A stretch of DNA of 54,118 bases from Cryomorphaceae bacterium (GCA_003331875.1 QOQA01000007.1:1-54118), one strand, 5' to 3'. Positions 9,301 to 17,733 are shown, counted from the stretch's first letter. Translations and numbers: made by a program. Notes: generated by a model from the sequence alone, not told the origin.

Positions 9301-12300
9301 TTTGGATTTTAGATAATTTTTCGGAGGATTTATCCGATGGTGAAGTAGGAGAGTTAGTTTTTCACTTAGGTAATATTTCTGAGGATATTTTACCTGATGG
9401 AAAAAAACAATATGAGAACGGGTTACCTATTGATGAATCCGATATTTTTCAATCATCTGTTTGGGGAAATACTCCCTCAACTCAATCAATTATATATGCA
9501 TTCAATAATATTGAGTCTCAGCGTGAAAAACAAGATTTAGGTTATGATGGTTTAAATGATACTGATGAAATAGACTATTACACTAATGGAAATATTGATG
9601 ATCCATCAGGTGATAATTATGAGTATTATCTTCAAAGAAATGGTTCAATAACAAATAGGTATAAAAATTACAACGGCACACAAGGAAACTCCCCACCCCA
9701 AACAACATCAAATTTAAGAGGCTCAACTAACTTGCCCGACGTGGAGGATGTTAATAATGACAATACCATGAATAGAATTAATAGCTATTTTGAGTATCGA
9801 ATCCCTGTCAGAAGGTTTAATACAAAGGAAAATAATCCTTTTATTTCAGATATTAGAGAAAACACTAATGTTCAGTTGGCTAATGGCAGTACGACTAACT
9901 CCCGCTGGTTACAATTTAAAATTCCCATATTCCCTGAATATTACGAGGGTACCCGTTTCTCCAATTATTTTGAAAGAGTCAATGGTATTTCAGATTTAAA
10001 ATCAATAAGGTTTATCAGAATGGTTTTAAATGGATTTCAATCCCAAACAACATTAAGATTCGCAACTTTAGATCTTATAAAAACAGATTGGAAAAGATAT
10101 ACTAGAAATCTTAATAATGAAAATATATTAAACAACGAAACGAATTTTGAGATTGGGTCAGTAAATATTTTAGATAATGAAAATAGAAAACCCATTAACT
10201 ATATTTTACCCCCCGGTGTTGAAAGAGAAGAGTTATTTAATAATAATTCAATAATTAGACAAAACGAACAGTCGTTGACCCTTAAGGTTCAAAATTTAAA
10301 ATCAAAAGATTCGAGAGCAGTATACAAAAATATTGATGTGGACCTTAGGCATTATAAAAAAATAAAAATGTTTGTTCATGCCGAATCTCTTATTAATGAA
10401 TTTCCATTACCAGGATCTCAGTCTGATGCTGAATATGATAAAAGGTTAGTCGCATTTCTTCGGATAGGTGATGATGTTGATAATAATTTTTATCAAGTTG
10501 AGGTTCCATTAAAACCAACAAGTTTTAATCAAAGCGAATCATCAAGGTTTTCATCAGAAGATGTTTGGAACACAGATGAAAATTCAATTGATTTTGATCT
10601 TGAAAAATTACTGAAAATTAAATTAAAAATTATAGAGGATAAAATTAATATTTCTGAGACAATATACTTCGATGAGGATTTGAACTTAATTGATGAGTTT
10701 TCACCAATTAGTTCATTACCAGGTGAAAAAAAATATAAATTTTCAATTAAGGGTAACCCATCTCTTGCTAGAATTAGAACAATCAGCTTGGGCTTAAAAA
10801 ACCCTTCAACAAATATTGGGGATATTCTTTCAGGTGAAGTTTGGTTTAATGAGTTAAGGCTTTCTGATATCAAATTAGAAGGTGGATGGGCTGCTGTTGG
10901 AAATATTGATGCAAATCTTGCCGACTTTGCAGATATATCATTTAGTGGTAGAATATCATCAGCTGGATTTGGATCAATTGATAAGTCTCCAAATGAAGTA
11001 AATAATGACAACTACAGTCAGTACAACTTTATTTCAAACGTAAACGCAGGACAAATTCTGCCACCTAAATGGGGTGTGCAAATTCCAATAAGTTATACAT
11101 TTTCAAAAGAAATTACTAAGCCTAAATATGATGGATACTACAGTGATCTAACATTGGATGAGGTTATCTCTGCTTCTCAAAATAAAGATTCAGTTAGAAA
11201 TCAATCGAGTGTGATATCTAAATCCAAAAGCTTTAGTGTTCTTGGCTTATCAAAAAGAAAAATAAATCAGTCAAAAAAACATTTTTATGATATTGAGAAC
11301 TTCAATTTCTCGTACGCTTACAATGAAACTGATTATGTTGATTTTGAAACGGATTTTAATAATAAAAAGATGGTACGAGCAAATGGGACTTACTCTTATA
11401 ACTTCAATAGCGAGCCAATTTTTATTTTCAAAAAATTGTTAGGTACTTCGAAAAGTAAATACTTAGATTTTATTAAAAATATTAATATTAATCCACTACC
11501 AAACAACCTATCATTTTCTGGGAATTTTGATCGACTACTGAACAAACAAAAATTTAGAGAAATAAATTATTCAGGAATATCTTCAAACAATCAAATTCCA
11601 ATTCCTCTACTTGTACAGGCAAATTATTTTTTTAGGTGGTCTATGGCAGTTTCTCATAATTTGACCAACTCTTTAAATCTAAATTACAACGCAACCAATG
11701 ATAACATAATAGATGTCAATAACCTATTAGGATCTGATTTAAGTAGGTCTGAATTAAGTCTATTTGATAATTTTTTAAATATAGGAGAGGCAAATTATTT
11801 CAATCAAAGTTTGACATTAAATTATACTTTACCCTTTTCAAGTATTCCATACCTTGATTTTGTTCAGTCATCCTATACTTACTCAGGTAATTTTAATTGG
11901 CAAACTGGTTCTGATATTTTAAATAATATAATCGATGCAAATGGGGTCGTTTTAGGTAACATAAGTACTATTCAAAATTCAAATAATCAATCTGTTGTTG
12001 CTAGTTTAAACTTTGATAAATTTTATAGAAATTTCAAATTTTTAAATAAAAAGAATAACTTCTTTGAAATACTCAAAAGCTTAAAAAGAGTAAGGTTAAA
12101 TTATACTGAAAACTCTGGAAAAGTAATACCAGGATATGTACCGTCAATCGGTTTTTTTGGCACTTTAAAACCATCATTTGGTTTTATTTTTGGAAATCAA
12201 AGTAATGTAAGATATGAGTTAGCAAAGAAGGGTTATCTCACAAACTTTAGCGGTTTTAATGAACAATTTCAGCAGATTTTTAACTCAAAATTTGAAATGG

Positions 12301-13373
12301 CAGCCGAAATACAACTATTAAAAAATCTTAAAATTGATTTGAATGCAAATAGAAATTATTCAAATAATTACTCCGAAAACTTCAGAGTTAACAACAACAG
12401 CTATGAAATATTAAATCCGAACTTTTATGGAAATTTTTCTATTTCATCTAATATGTTAAAAACCTCTTTTGATAAGAAATCAATTGATCAATCTGATTCA
12501 TTTAATAATATGAAAGAGAATCTGAAAATAATTTCACTCAGATTAATTAATCAAAAGGGAATTAATAATATCGAATTTGATGTTCAAGGATACCCCATAG
12601 GGTTTAGTAAAAATAGTCAAGAAGTTTTAGTGCCGGCATTTATATCTGCTTACACTGGGAATAGTGCTAGTACTGTAGGTTTAAATCCAATCACCGATAA
12701 ACCAAAGATCAATTGGAGTATTCAATACGATGGTTTATCAGAAGGTCTTAAAGATATATTTTCAAGGATATCGTTGAGGCACTCTTACAGATCAAACTTC
12801 ACAATTAATAATTTTCAATCCAACTTAAATTATTCTGAAAATTCTTATAACTCAGTTGGAGATTATGAATCAAAAATATTTTTTTCGAATATAAATTTAG
12901 TTGAGCAATTCAACCCTCTTATAAGTCTTGACCTTGAGTTTAAAAATTCATTAAGACTGTCGTTTGATGTAATCAAGGATAGAGCTGCTTCTTTAAGCTT
13001 AGCAAATAATTTAATTACAGAATCCTGGGGTGATGAATATTCGATTGGTATTGGATATAGGGCTAGAAACCTAAAATTATGGTCAAGGTTTGCCTCCGCT
13101 GGTAATAGATTTATTGGTGATCTTAATACAAAGTTGGATTTTAATATTAGAAAAAATATGACAGTAATAAGAAACTTAAATATTGATGACAATAAAGTTT
13201 CAGCTGGCCAGTCAGTATTTTCATTAAGAATTAGTGCAGACTATGCTTTAAATAGAAACTTTTCTACAATTTTCTTCTATGATCATTTATTTTCTAAATA
13301 TGAAATATCCACAGCCTTTCCACAAACAAACATAAGATCAGGTTTCACACTCAGATATAATTTTGGCAATTAG
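6330..13373 (+). CDS. sprA: Type IX secretion / gliding motility translocon protein SprA (Sov)
   Basis: SprA is the giant outer-membrane beta-barrel that forms the protein-conducting channel of the type IX secretion system; gliding adhesins and other cargo pass through it. At 2347 residues it has the expected size (family about 2,300-2,500). A signal peptide covers about residues 1-28 (hydrophobic IFFLILFPLLFFSNLLIA, then QTT). The rest is rich in Asn, Ser, Phe and alternating aromatic strands, ending in RSGFTLRYNFGN, typical of a barrel end. Conserved pieces include the Ser/Gly-rich stretch near residues 220-260 and VYLDDFEGTQ near 845. The start is a TTG at 6330, since no ATG precedes the signal peptide. 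It sits between ruvA and gcvH. The barrel partner PorG is encoded at 33297-34010. Confidence 0.95.
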   Translation: MIDFYSNTNRIFFLILFPLLFFSNLLIAQTTITLDTLNKTIYMGDFKLKKLPDFINNYKYDSGSDSYIYQPKIGDINIKTPLILSPNEYRDLYRSLIIKNYFANQINILEDPDREDEKKNLVPNLYLNSNFFETLFGGNEIELFPQGSVAIDIGARYTKRDNPSIPIRNQSNISLDFNQALSLSLNGTIGTKFKINSNYDSQSNFDFQNLLKLDYTPNEDDIIQKVELGNVSMPVSGSLISGAQSLFGFKTQLKLGNTTIDAVIAEQRSQSSTLNTSSGGSISEFSFFPLDYESNKHFFLAHYFKLNYDNFLNNYPYINSPINITRIEVWITNRSSETDDVRNLIAFQDLGENFPEFTSIDDFANDFFVGNINQNPDNSLNNFDPKNIGQNFLNDQIRNISTVTSGFTNYSNLINEGSDYEVLENARKLQDSEYEFNTKLGYISLYQPLENDEVIAVAFQYTINGNVYQVGEFSNEGDFSSTITNQSVSTNNLVLKMLKGTITNVQQPVWKLMMKNIYNLGTYEFSSSDFKLDIFYSNPSPLNYLQPFDESSWPQNLDKVRLLNVFDLDKLDSNGNLSDGGDGFFDVVDGVTVNKSNGLLIFPNTEPFGEFIFEKLRSSPGENYSDVSSYNDNQLKYVYNELYSLGKTNAEKYVEKNKFNMRGKYKAGDESQSISTGEYNIPNGSVVVTAGGRVLQEGVDYLVNYQTGDVQILNESLKNSNIPIEISIESNSFFSQQKRRFTGINFEHIFSEKLKFGGSLINLSEKSITRKSNYGFEPVNNTAFGLNFSYFSEVPILTSLINKLPNINTDVVSNISVRSEFAYLKSSKPRSSGYDNLSSVYLDDFEGTQNKLDLRDYLSWKLSSVPVGFKGYDFGNNDIRSGFNRAKLSWYTIDPIFYGSRKPNDIDNNEISKNSSRRIYIDEIFPQVDLYQGESRVQTTLDLTYYPTEKGPYNNNIVENFNESINENWAGIFRKINTTNFQKSNVEYIQFWILDNFSEDLSDGEVGELVFHLGNISEDILPDGKKQYENGLPIDESDIFQSSVWGNTPSTQSIIYAFNNIESQREKQDLGYDGLNDTDEIDYYTNGNIDDPSGDNYEYYLQRNGSITNRYKNYNGTQGNSPPQTTSNLRGSTNLPDVEDVNNDNTMNRINSYFEYRIPVRRFNTKENNPFISDIRENTNVQLANGSTTNSRWLQFKIPIFPEYYEGTRFSNYFERVNGISDLKSIRFIRMVLNGFQSQTTLRFATLDLIKTDWKRYTRNLNNENILNNETNFEIGSVNILDNENRKPINYILPPGVEREELFNNNSIIRQNEQSLTLKVQNLKSKDSRAVYKNIDVDLRHYKKIKMFVHAESLINEFPLPGSQSDAEYDKRLVAFLRIGDDVDNNFYQVEVPLKPTSFNQSESSRFSSEDVWNTDENSIDFDLEKLLKIKLKIIEDKINISETIYFDEDLNLIDEFSPISSLPGEKKYKFSIKGNPSLARIRTISLGLKNPSTNIGDILSGEVWFNELRLSDIKLEGGWAAVGNIDANLADFADISFSGRISSAGFGSIDKSPNEVNNDNYSQYNFISNVNAGQILPPKWGVQIPISYTFSKEITKPKYDGYYSDLTLDEVISASQNKDSVRNQSSVISKSKSFSVLGLSKRKINQSKKHFYDIENFNFSYAYNETDYVDFETDFNNKKMVRANGTYSYNFNSEPIFIFKKLLGTSKSKYLDFIKNININPLPNNLSFSGNFDRLLNKQKFREINYSGISSNNQIPIPLLVQANYFFRWSMAVSHNLTNSLNLNYNATNDNIIDVNNLLGSDLSRSELSLFDNFLNIGEANYFNQSLTLNYTLPFSSIPYLDFVQSSYTYSGNFNWQTGSDILNNIIDANGVVLGNISTIQNSNNQSVVASLNFDKFYRNFKFLNKKNNFFEILKSLKRVRLNYTENSGKVIPGYVPSIGFFGTLKPSFGFIFGNQSNVRYELAKKGYLTNFSGFNEQFQQIFNSKFEMAAEIQLLKNLKIDLNANRNYSNNYSENFRVNNNSYEILNPNFYGNFSISSNMLKTSFDKKSIDQSDSFNNMKENLKIISLRLINQKGINNIEFDVQGYPIGFSKNSQEVLVPAFISAYTGNSASTVGLNPITDKPKINWSIQYDGLSEGLKDIFSRISLRHSYRSNFTINNFQSNLNYSENSYNSVGDYESKIFFSNINLVEQFNPLISLDLEFKNSLRLSFDVIKDRAASLSLANNLITESWGDEYSIGIGYRARNLKLWSRFASAGNRFIGDLNTKLDFNIRKNMTVIRNLNIDDNKVSAGQSVFSLRISADYALNRNFSTIFFYDHLFSKYEISTAFPQTNIRSGFTLRYNFGN

Positions 13374-13410
13374 TTATTGTAAATTACTGAGTAAATTATA
13401 AATTAGAGTA

Positions 13411-13791
13411 ATGGAAGTAAAAGAAAACCTAAGTTACACTAATGATCACGAATGGATCAAGATTGAAGGAAATATAGCCTCAGTGGGAATAACTGATTTT
13501 GCTCAAAGTGAATTGGGGGATATTGTTTTTATTGAGGTTGAAACAATTGGCGAAAACTTAAATAAAAATGAGGTTTTTGGTACCGTCGAAGCTGTGAAAA
13601 CTGTTTCTGATTTATTTATTCCTGTTTCAGGAAAAGTTTTGGAGTTTAATAATGCGCTTGAAGATAATCCCGAACTAGTCAACGATTCCCCATATGATGA
13701 CGGTTGGATTGTTAAAATAGAAATTTCAAACACTAATGAGATTGCAGGTTTATTGGACAGCGAAGCATACAAGTCTCTAATTGGTCAATAA
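13411..13791 (+). CDS. gcvH: Glycine cleavage system H protein
   Basis: GcvH is the lipoyl carrier that shuttles the aminomethyl group between the P, T and L proteins of the glycine cleavage complex. It is 126 residues long, as usual. The lipoylation motif is GTVEAVKTVSDL with the modified Lys at position 63, and the N-terminus SYTNDHEWIKIEG and the middle FAQSELGDIVFIEV are classical. The gene starts 37 bases after sprA and is followed by the VanZ-like gene after two bases. No P, T or L gene is in the window. Its link to sprA is a conserved neighbourhood, not a known functional tie. Confidence 0.97.
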   Translation: MEVKENLSYTNDHEWIKIEGNIASVGITDFAQSELGDIVFIEVETIGENLNKNEVFGTVEAVKTVSDLFIPVSGKVLEFNNALEDNPELVNDSPYDDGWIVKIEISNTNEIAGLLDSEAYKSLIGQ

Positions 13792-13793
13792 TT

Positions 13794-14129
13794 TTGAGAA
13801 TATTTACTTGGCTTTACACCATTACAGTTTTGGTTTTATTTCTTTATCCATTTTCTTCCACCAAAAATTTAAATCCAATTTTAACTGATAAACTAATTCA
13901 TTTTTTTGTATTTACGCTTTTTACAATTTTGTGGTTTCTCAGTTACGCAAACAAAAAAAATTATATACTAATTTTAATTTTAATTGCCGTTTTCTCTTCT
14001 TTGGTAGAGTTATTACAATTTATTTCACCTTATGGAAGGTCATTCAGTCTTTTGGATATACTATCAAATATATTTGGAATTATATTTGGTTTTTTTATTT
14101 TGGTATCATTGAAAAAAAAATTATTTTAG
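13794..14129 (+). CDS. VanZ-like family membrane protein
   Basis: A 111-residue integral membrane protein with about four hydrophobic helices (residues 5-18, 33-48, 56-75, 88-105). The pattern DKLIHFFVFTLFTILW followed by SSLVELLQFISPYGRSFSLLDILSNIFG is the VanZ-like signature: charged DK and H in one helix, ELxQ and DxxxN in others. The biochemical role of these small VanZ-like proteins in Bacteroidota is not established, and glycopeptide resistance should not be assumed. The start is a TTG two bases after the gcvH stop. It probably shares a transcript with gcvH and the TonB-type gene. Confidence 0.85.
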   Translation: MRIFTWLYTITVLVLFLYPFSSTKNLNPILTDKLIHFFVFTLFTILWFLSYANKKNYILILILIAVFSSLVELLQFISPYGRSFSLLDILSNIFGIIFGFFILVSLKKKLF

Positions 14130-14135
14130 CCCGTT

Positions 14136-14837
14136 ATGAGGCCAAAAAAAAATTCTAGTGCTGATTTAAATAAAAAAAGCTCATTCTATCTAGCAATTGG
14201 ACTATTCTTGGTTTTATTGATCTCATGGAGAGCCATAGAGTGGAAAAATTATGATGATGACGGTTATGGTTACATAGCACTTAATGTGGATGAAGATGAT
14301 GATGAAGAAATACCTATAACTGAACAAATAAAAACTCCACCACCACCACCTCCGCCCCCTGCACCTGAAATTATTGAAGTTGTTGAAGATGAAGAAGAAA
14401 TTGAGGAAACTATTATTGAATCTACTGAAACTGATCAAGAGGAAATTGTTGAAGAAGTAGAAGTTATGGAGGAAGATTTTGATATTGATGTACCTTTTGC
14501 AATTATCGAGGATGTTCCATTATTCCCAGGTTGTGAAAGAGTTCCAAAATCACAAAGAAGATCTTGTTTTCAAACTAACATTCAAAATCATATTAATAAA
14601 AATTTTAGATACCCAGAGATTGCCCAAGAAATGGGTATTCAGGGAAGGGTATTTGTACAGTTTATCATTGATAAAGATGGCTCCATTGTGGGAATCAGGA
14701 CAAGAGGTCCTGACAAAAACCTGGAAAAAGAAGCTCAACGAATAATTGGTAAGCTTCCAACTATGACACCTGGAAAACAAAGGGGTAGACCAGTGAGGGT
14801 TCCATTTAGCATACCCATTACATTTAAGCTTCAATAA
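14136..14837 (+). CDS. Energy transducer TonB family protein
   Basis: A 233-residue TonB-type protein that should couple the proton motive force of the inner membrane to outer-membrane receptors. Residues about 16-33 form the single N-terminal membrane helix. A periplasmic linker follows with an eight-proline run near 69-76 and very acidic stretches (Asp/Glu-rich from 48 to 60 and 83 to 118). The C-terminal domain from about 140 has the Bacteroidota form: a Cys pair in PGCERVPKSQRRSCF, then RYPEIAQEMGIQGRVFVQF and a PFSIPITFKL end. No ExbB/ExbD gene is adjacent. The position six bases after the VanZ-like gene suggests one operon with gcvH. The receptor it serves is unknown. Confidence 0.9.
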   Translation: MRPKKNSSADLNKKSSFYLAIGLFLVLLISWRAIEWKNYDDDGYGYIALNVDEDDDEEIPITEQIKTPPPPPPPPAPEIIEVVEDEEEIEETIIESTETDQEEIVEEVEVMEEDFDIDVPFAIIEDVPLFPGCERVPKSQRRSCFQTNIQNHINKNFRYPEIAQEMGIQGRVFVQFIIDKDGSIVGIRTRGPDKNLEKEAQRIIGKLPTMTPGKQRGRPVRVPFSIPITFKLQ

Positions 14838-14842
14838 TTTTA

Positions 14843-14872
14843 TTGTTTATTCTTTTATCTAGTTTAAATTTG
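14843..14872 (+). promoter_or_regulatory. Bacteroidota-type promoter for the ctaB/cytochrome oxidase cluster
   Basis: TTG at 14843-14845, a spacer of exactly 19 bases, then TAAATTTG at 14865-14872 is a full match to the Bacteroidota consensus TTG-N19-TAnnTTTG. It lies in the 47-bp gap between the TonB-type gene and ctaB, 12 bases before the ctaB ATG. It probably drives the whole oxidase assembly cluster downstream. Confidence 0.7.
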
Positions 14873-14884
14873 CAAAAAATTTAA

Positions 14885-15748
14885 ATGACTTTCAGCTCCA
14901 AGATATTCCTGTCTTTAACTAAATCCAGATTAGCCGTGAGTGTAGTTTTTTCTGCACTTGCAGGTTATATTATAGCAGCCGATAACTTAAATTTTTTAAA
15001 TATTTTTTTATTGTTAGTTGGAGGATATTGTATTGTAGGTGCTTCAAATTCATTTAATCAAATTATTGAAAAAGATAAAGATTCAATGATGGACAGAACA
15101 AAGAATAGACCTTTACCAAAAGATCATATTTCAAAATCAAATGCATTTTGGATTTCTGTTTTTTTGACTTTGGCAGGCCTGCTTTGTTTATATTTAATTA
15201 ATTACAAAACAGCATTTTTTGCAGCACTTTCTGTTTTTCTCTATACATGTGTTTACACCCCTCTAAAACCAATAACACCTCTTTCAGTTTTTGTCGGAGC
15301 AATTCCAGGGGCAATCCCCTTTATGCTTGGTTGGGTCGCTGCGACTAACCAGTTTGGAATAGAGCCTGGTACTCTTTTTATGATCCAATTTTTTTGGCAG
15401 TTTCCTCACTTTTGGTCTTTAGGCTGGATGTTGGATGATGATTATAAAAAAGCAGGATTTGTAATGTTGCCAACTGGAAAACGAGACAAGAAAACAGCTT
15501 TACAGATAATACTATACATAATTTGGATGATAATTATTTCTATTTTTCCAGCTACTGGATTAACAGGACTCCTTTATTTATCAATCGAATCTGCGATAAT
15601 TATTTTTATTCTTGGGTTAATTATGCTTTTTATGGGTATTAATTTATACAATGGAATGAATATTGTATCTGCCAAAAGGTTATTTATTTATACCATATTT
15701 TATCTAACATTAGTTCAGTTAATTTATATAGTTGATAAGTTCTTATGA
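14885..15748 (+). CDS. ctaB: Protoheme IX farnesyltransferase (heme O synthase)
   Basis: Transfers a farnesyl group to heme b to make heme O, the precursor of heme A for cytochrome oxidase, in the inner membrane. The 287 residues carry the UbiA-family polar motifs: NSFNQIIEKDKDSMMDRT followed by KNRPLP near 55-80 (Asp-rich, binds the prenyl diphosphate magnesium) and DDDYKKAGFVMLP near 183-195. Seven to nine hydrophobic helices are visible. It is the first gene after a strong promoter and overlaps the next gene by four bases, consistent with one oxidase assembly operon. Confidence 0.95.
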   Translation: MTFSSKIFLSLTKSRLAVSVVFSALAGYIIAADNLNFLNIFLLLVGGYCIVGASNSFNQIIEKDKDSMMDRTKNRPLPKDHISKSNAFWISVFLTLAGLLCLYLINYKTAFFAALSVFLYTCVYTPLKPITPLSVFVGAIPGAIPFMLGWVAATNQFGIEPGTLFMIQFFWQFPHFWSLGWMLDDDYKKAGFVMLPTGKRDKKTALQIILYIIWMIIISIFPATGLTGLLYLSIESAIIIFILGLIMLFMGINLYNGMNIVSAKRLFIYTIFYLTLVQLIYIVDKFL

Positions 15749-16320
15749 TTGAAAATGTAAAACAACAAAAATTAGCTAAGGCAAAAAAGATGATGCTATT
15801 ATTCGGCTTGTTAAGTATAACGATGACATTTGCTGGACTTACTAGTGCTTATATTGTTAGTAAGGGCAGACCGGACTGGACTATGGACTTTAACTTACCG
15901 TCTGAATTCTTTTATAGTACTTTTATCATTGTATTAAGTAGCTTAACCCTTTTAATATCAAAACGAAAACTCACCAGTGGAAAATCTATAAATAGTGTTT
16001 TTAATTGGACTTTATCCACATTCATCTTAGGCTTAATATTTATTGTTTTTCAGTTTATAGGTTTTAATAATATTATTGACCAGGGATACTATTTTGCAGG
16101 TGCACAAAGTGCAATTAAAACCTCATTTATTTATGTTTTGTCATTTTTACATACTGTTCATTTAGTAGCTGGGCTTATTGTCTTATCTGTTATAATGGTC
16201 AATATTAAAAAAGGTAAATATGTCAAAAATAATCTAGGATTTAATTTAGGCTCAAACTTTTGGCATTATCTAGATTTTTTGTGGCTTTATTTGTTTTCCT
16301 TTTTCTATTTTTTTGGATAA
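15745..16320 (+). CDS. Cytochrome c oxidase subunit III-type protein (short form)
   Basis: A 191-residue heme-copper oxidase subunit III-like protein with about five membrane helices. The C-terminal half has the family pattern SFLHTVHLVAGLI and FWHYLDFLWLYLFSFFYF. The N-terminus MIENVKQQKLAKAKKMMLLF is short, so this form lacks the first two helices of mitochondrial-type subunit III, as is usual for the small Bacteroidota version. It starts with an ATG overlapping the ctaB stop by four bases. A second, longer subunit III follows 33 bases downstream. Which one joins which oxidase cannot be told from sequence. Confidence 0.9.
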   Translation: MIENVKQQKLAKAKKMMLLFGLLSITMTFAGLTSAYIVSKGRPDWTMDFNLPSEFFYSTFIIVLSSLTLLISKRKLTSGKSINSVFNWTLSTFILGLIFIVFQFIGFNNIIDQGYYFAGAQSAIKTSFIYVLSFLHTVHLVAGLIVLSVIMVNIKKGKYVKNNLGFNLGSNFWHYLDFLWLYLFSFFYFFG

Positions 16321-16353
16321 AATTTTTTTAATTTTATAACAAATTTAAAACTA

Positions 16354-17334
16354 ATGAGTTCTTCAATTTCCTCCTCGGAAATTCAAAACAATTGGGATGG
16401 CGGTTCAAAACCACTTGATGCTAGTTATGGAAAGCTCATGATGTGGTTTTTTATTGTCTCAGATGCCCTCACATTTACAGGATTTCTAGTTGCTTATGGT
16501 TTCTCTAGATTCAAGAATATAGACTCATGGCCAATCGCTGATGAGGTTTTTCATCACTTTCCTTTTTTGCATGGTGTTGACGCCCCGATGTATTATGTAG
16601 CATTGATGACCTTTATACTGATTTTTTCATCCGTAACGATGGTGCTTGCAGTTGATGCTGGTCATAACAATAATAAAAATAAAGTAGCAGTTTATATGTT
16701 ATTGACAATTATTGGTGGTGCTATTTTTGTAGGTTCACAAGCCTGGGAGTGGGTAAATTTCATAAAAGGAGAATATGGTGCTTTAGAGACAAAGGGTGGT
16801 CAAATTATACAGTTTGTTGATTCAAATAATTCTAATAAAAGAATTGCATTAAAAGATTTTGCTGTAGAAATACCAGAGTACCGCGAAAAACACCAAAAAA
16901 ATAATGGTTTATGGTATCGCACAGAATCTTCTCTACCTTCATATTCTGTAGAAGAGGTTAATCAGGGTTTTGCGGCTAATAAAAACATTCTAGTTAAATC
17001 TGAAAAAATTGATGAAACAGGTCATAAAATTATTCTATCTCGAGAGGAGTCAGAGCAGAAGGTGTCTCAGGCAGTTTTTGTTGTTGAAGGAGCAAACCTT
17101 ATAAGAAATGAGTATGGTAATAGATTGTTTGCTGATTTTTTCTTCTTCATAACAGGTTTTCATGGTTTTCACGTATTCTCAGGGGTTGTTATCAATATCA
17201 TAATTTTTATAAATGTTCTACTAGGTACATATGAAAAAAGAGGCCATTACGAAATGGTAGAAAAAGTAGGGTTATATTGGCATTTCGTTGACCTAGTTTG
17301 GGTTTTTGTTTTTACATTTTTTTATTTGGTTTAA
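16354..17334 (+). CDS. Cytochrome c oxidase subunit III with a large soluble insertion
   Basis: A 326-residue subunit III. Membrane helices are visible at about 27-50, 78-100, 112-132, 260-292 and 306-325, and the family motifs GFHGFHVFSGVVI (268-280) and YWHFVDLVWVFVFTFFYL (308-325) are intact. Between residues about 142 and 258 lies a hydrophilic segment of roughly 115 residues (GGQIIQFVDSNN through AVFVVEGANLIRNEYGN) that ordinary subunit III lacks. It is followed by the subunit IV gene after two bases. The insert should face one side of the membrane as a small domain; its role is unknown. The subunit call is secure. Confidence 0.92.
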   Translation: MSSSISSSEIQNNWDGGSKPLDASYGKLMMWFFIVSDALTFTGFLVAYGFSRFKNIDSWPIADEVFHHFPFLHGVDAPMYYVALMTFILIFSSVTMVLAVDAGHNNNKNKVAVYMLLTIIGGAIFVGSQAWEWVNFIKGEYGALETKGGQIIQFVDSNNSNKRIALKDFAVEIPEYREKHQKNNGLWYRTESSLPSYSVEEVNQGFAANKNILVKSEKIDETGHKIILSREESEQKVSQAVFVVEGANLIRNEYGNRLFADFFFFITGFHGFHVFSGVVINIIIFINVLLGTYEKRGHYEMVEKVGLYWHFVDLVWVFVFTFFYLV

Positions 17335-17336
17335 TT

Positions 17337-17723
17337 ATGGGACAAGACAATCATCACAAGTTAGAAATTTTTAGGGGTATGATTAAGTTCAAATCTAATG
17401 TCCAAAAAATTTGGGGAGTACTAATTTTTCTTTCAATTGTAACTGCTGTAGAGGTTGCATTGGGAATCATCAAACCACAGGTTTTAATGAATACATTTCT
17501 CTCTATGAAATTAATTAACTGGATTTTTGTAATTCTTACACTTGTTAAGGCATATTATATTACCTGGGATTTTATGCATATGAGAGATGAAACATTTGGT
17601 TTACAAGCCTCAGTTGTTATTACTTTAATATTTTTAATAGCATACGCTGCTTTTATATTTCTCGTTGAGGGTAATTACATTTACGATGTAATGTACGAAA
17701 GCTTCGTTAGTTGGAACTTTTAA
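17337..17723 (+). CDS. Cytochrome c oxidase subunit IV family protein
   Basis: A 128-residue protein with three membrane helices (about 29-48, 58-78 and 92-114), the layout of the bacterial subunit IV (CtaF/CyoD-like) family. The motif YYITWDFMHMRDE after the second helix is typical. I place the start at the ATG at 17337 (MGQDNHHKLEIFRG), two bases after subunit III; a longer reading from 17298 would overlap the conserved end of subunit III. It is an accessory subunit of the terminal oxidase. Catalytic subunits I and II are not in this window. Confidence 0.88.
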   Translation: MGQDNHHKLEIFRGMIKFKSNVQKIWGVLIFLSIVTAVEVALGIIKPQVLMNTFLSMKLINWIFVILTLVKAYYITWDFMHMRDETFGLQASVVITLIFLIAYAAFIFLVEGNYIYDVMYESFVSWNF

Positions 17724-17733
17724 TAGTATCTCA

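Noticed and set aside
10529-11011. 160-residue open frame antisense to sprA
   Set aside because: sprA is intact and conserved through this stretch; the antisense frame has no recognisable domain and arises from codon bias.
13794-14129. VanZ-like gene as antibiotic resistance
   Set aside because: No other vancomycin resistance gene is nearby and small VanZ-like proteins are common housekeeping genes of unknown role in this phylum.
17298-17336. Longer N-terminus for subunit IV
   Set aside because: It would overlap the conserved final helix of subunit III in another frame; the ATG at 17337 is properly placed.
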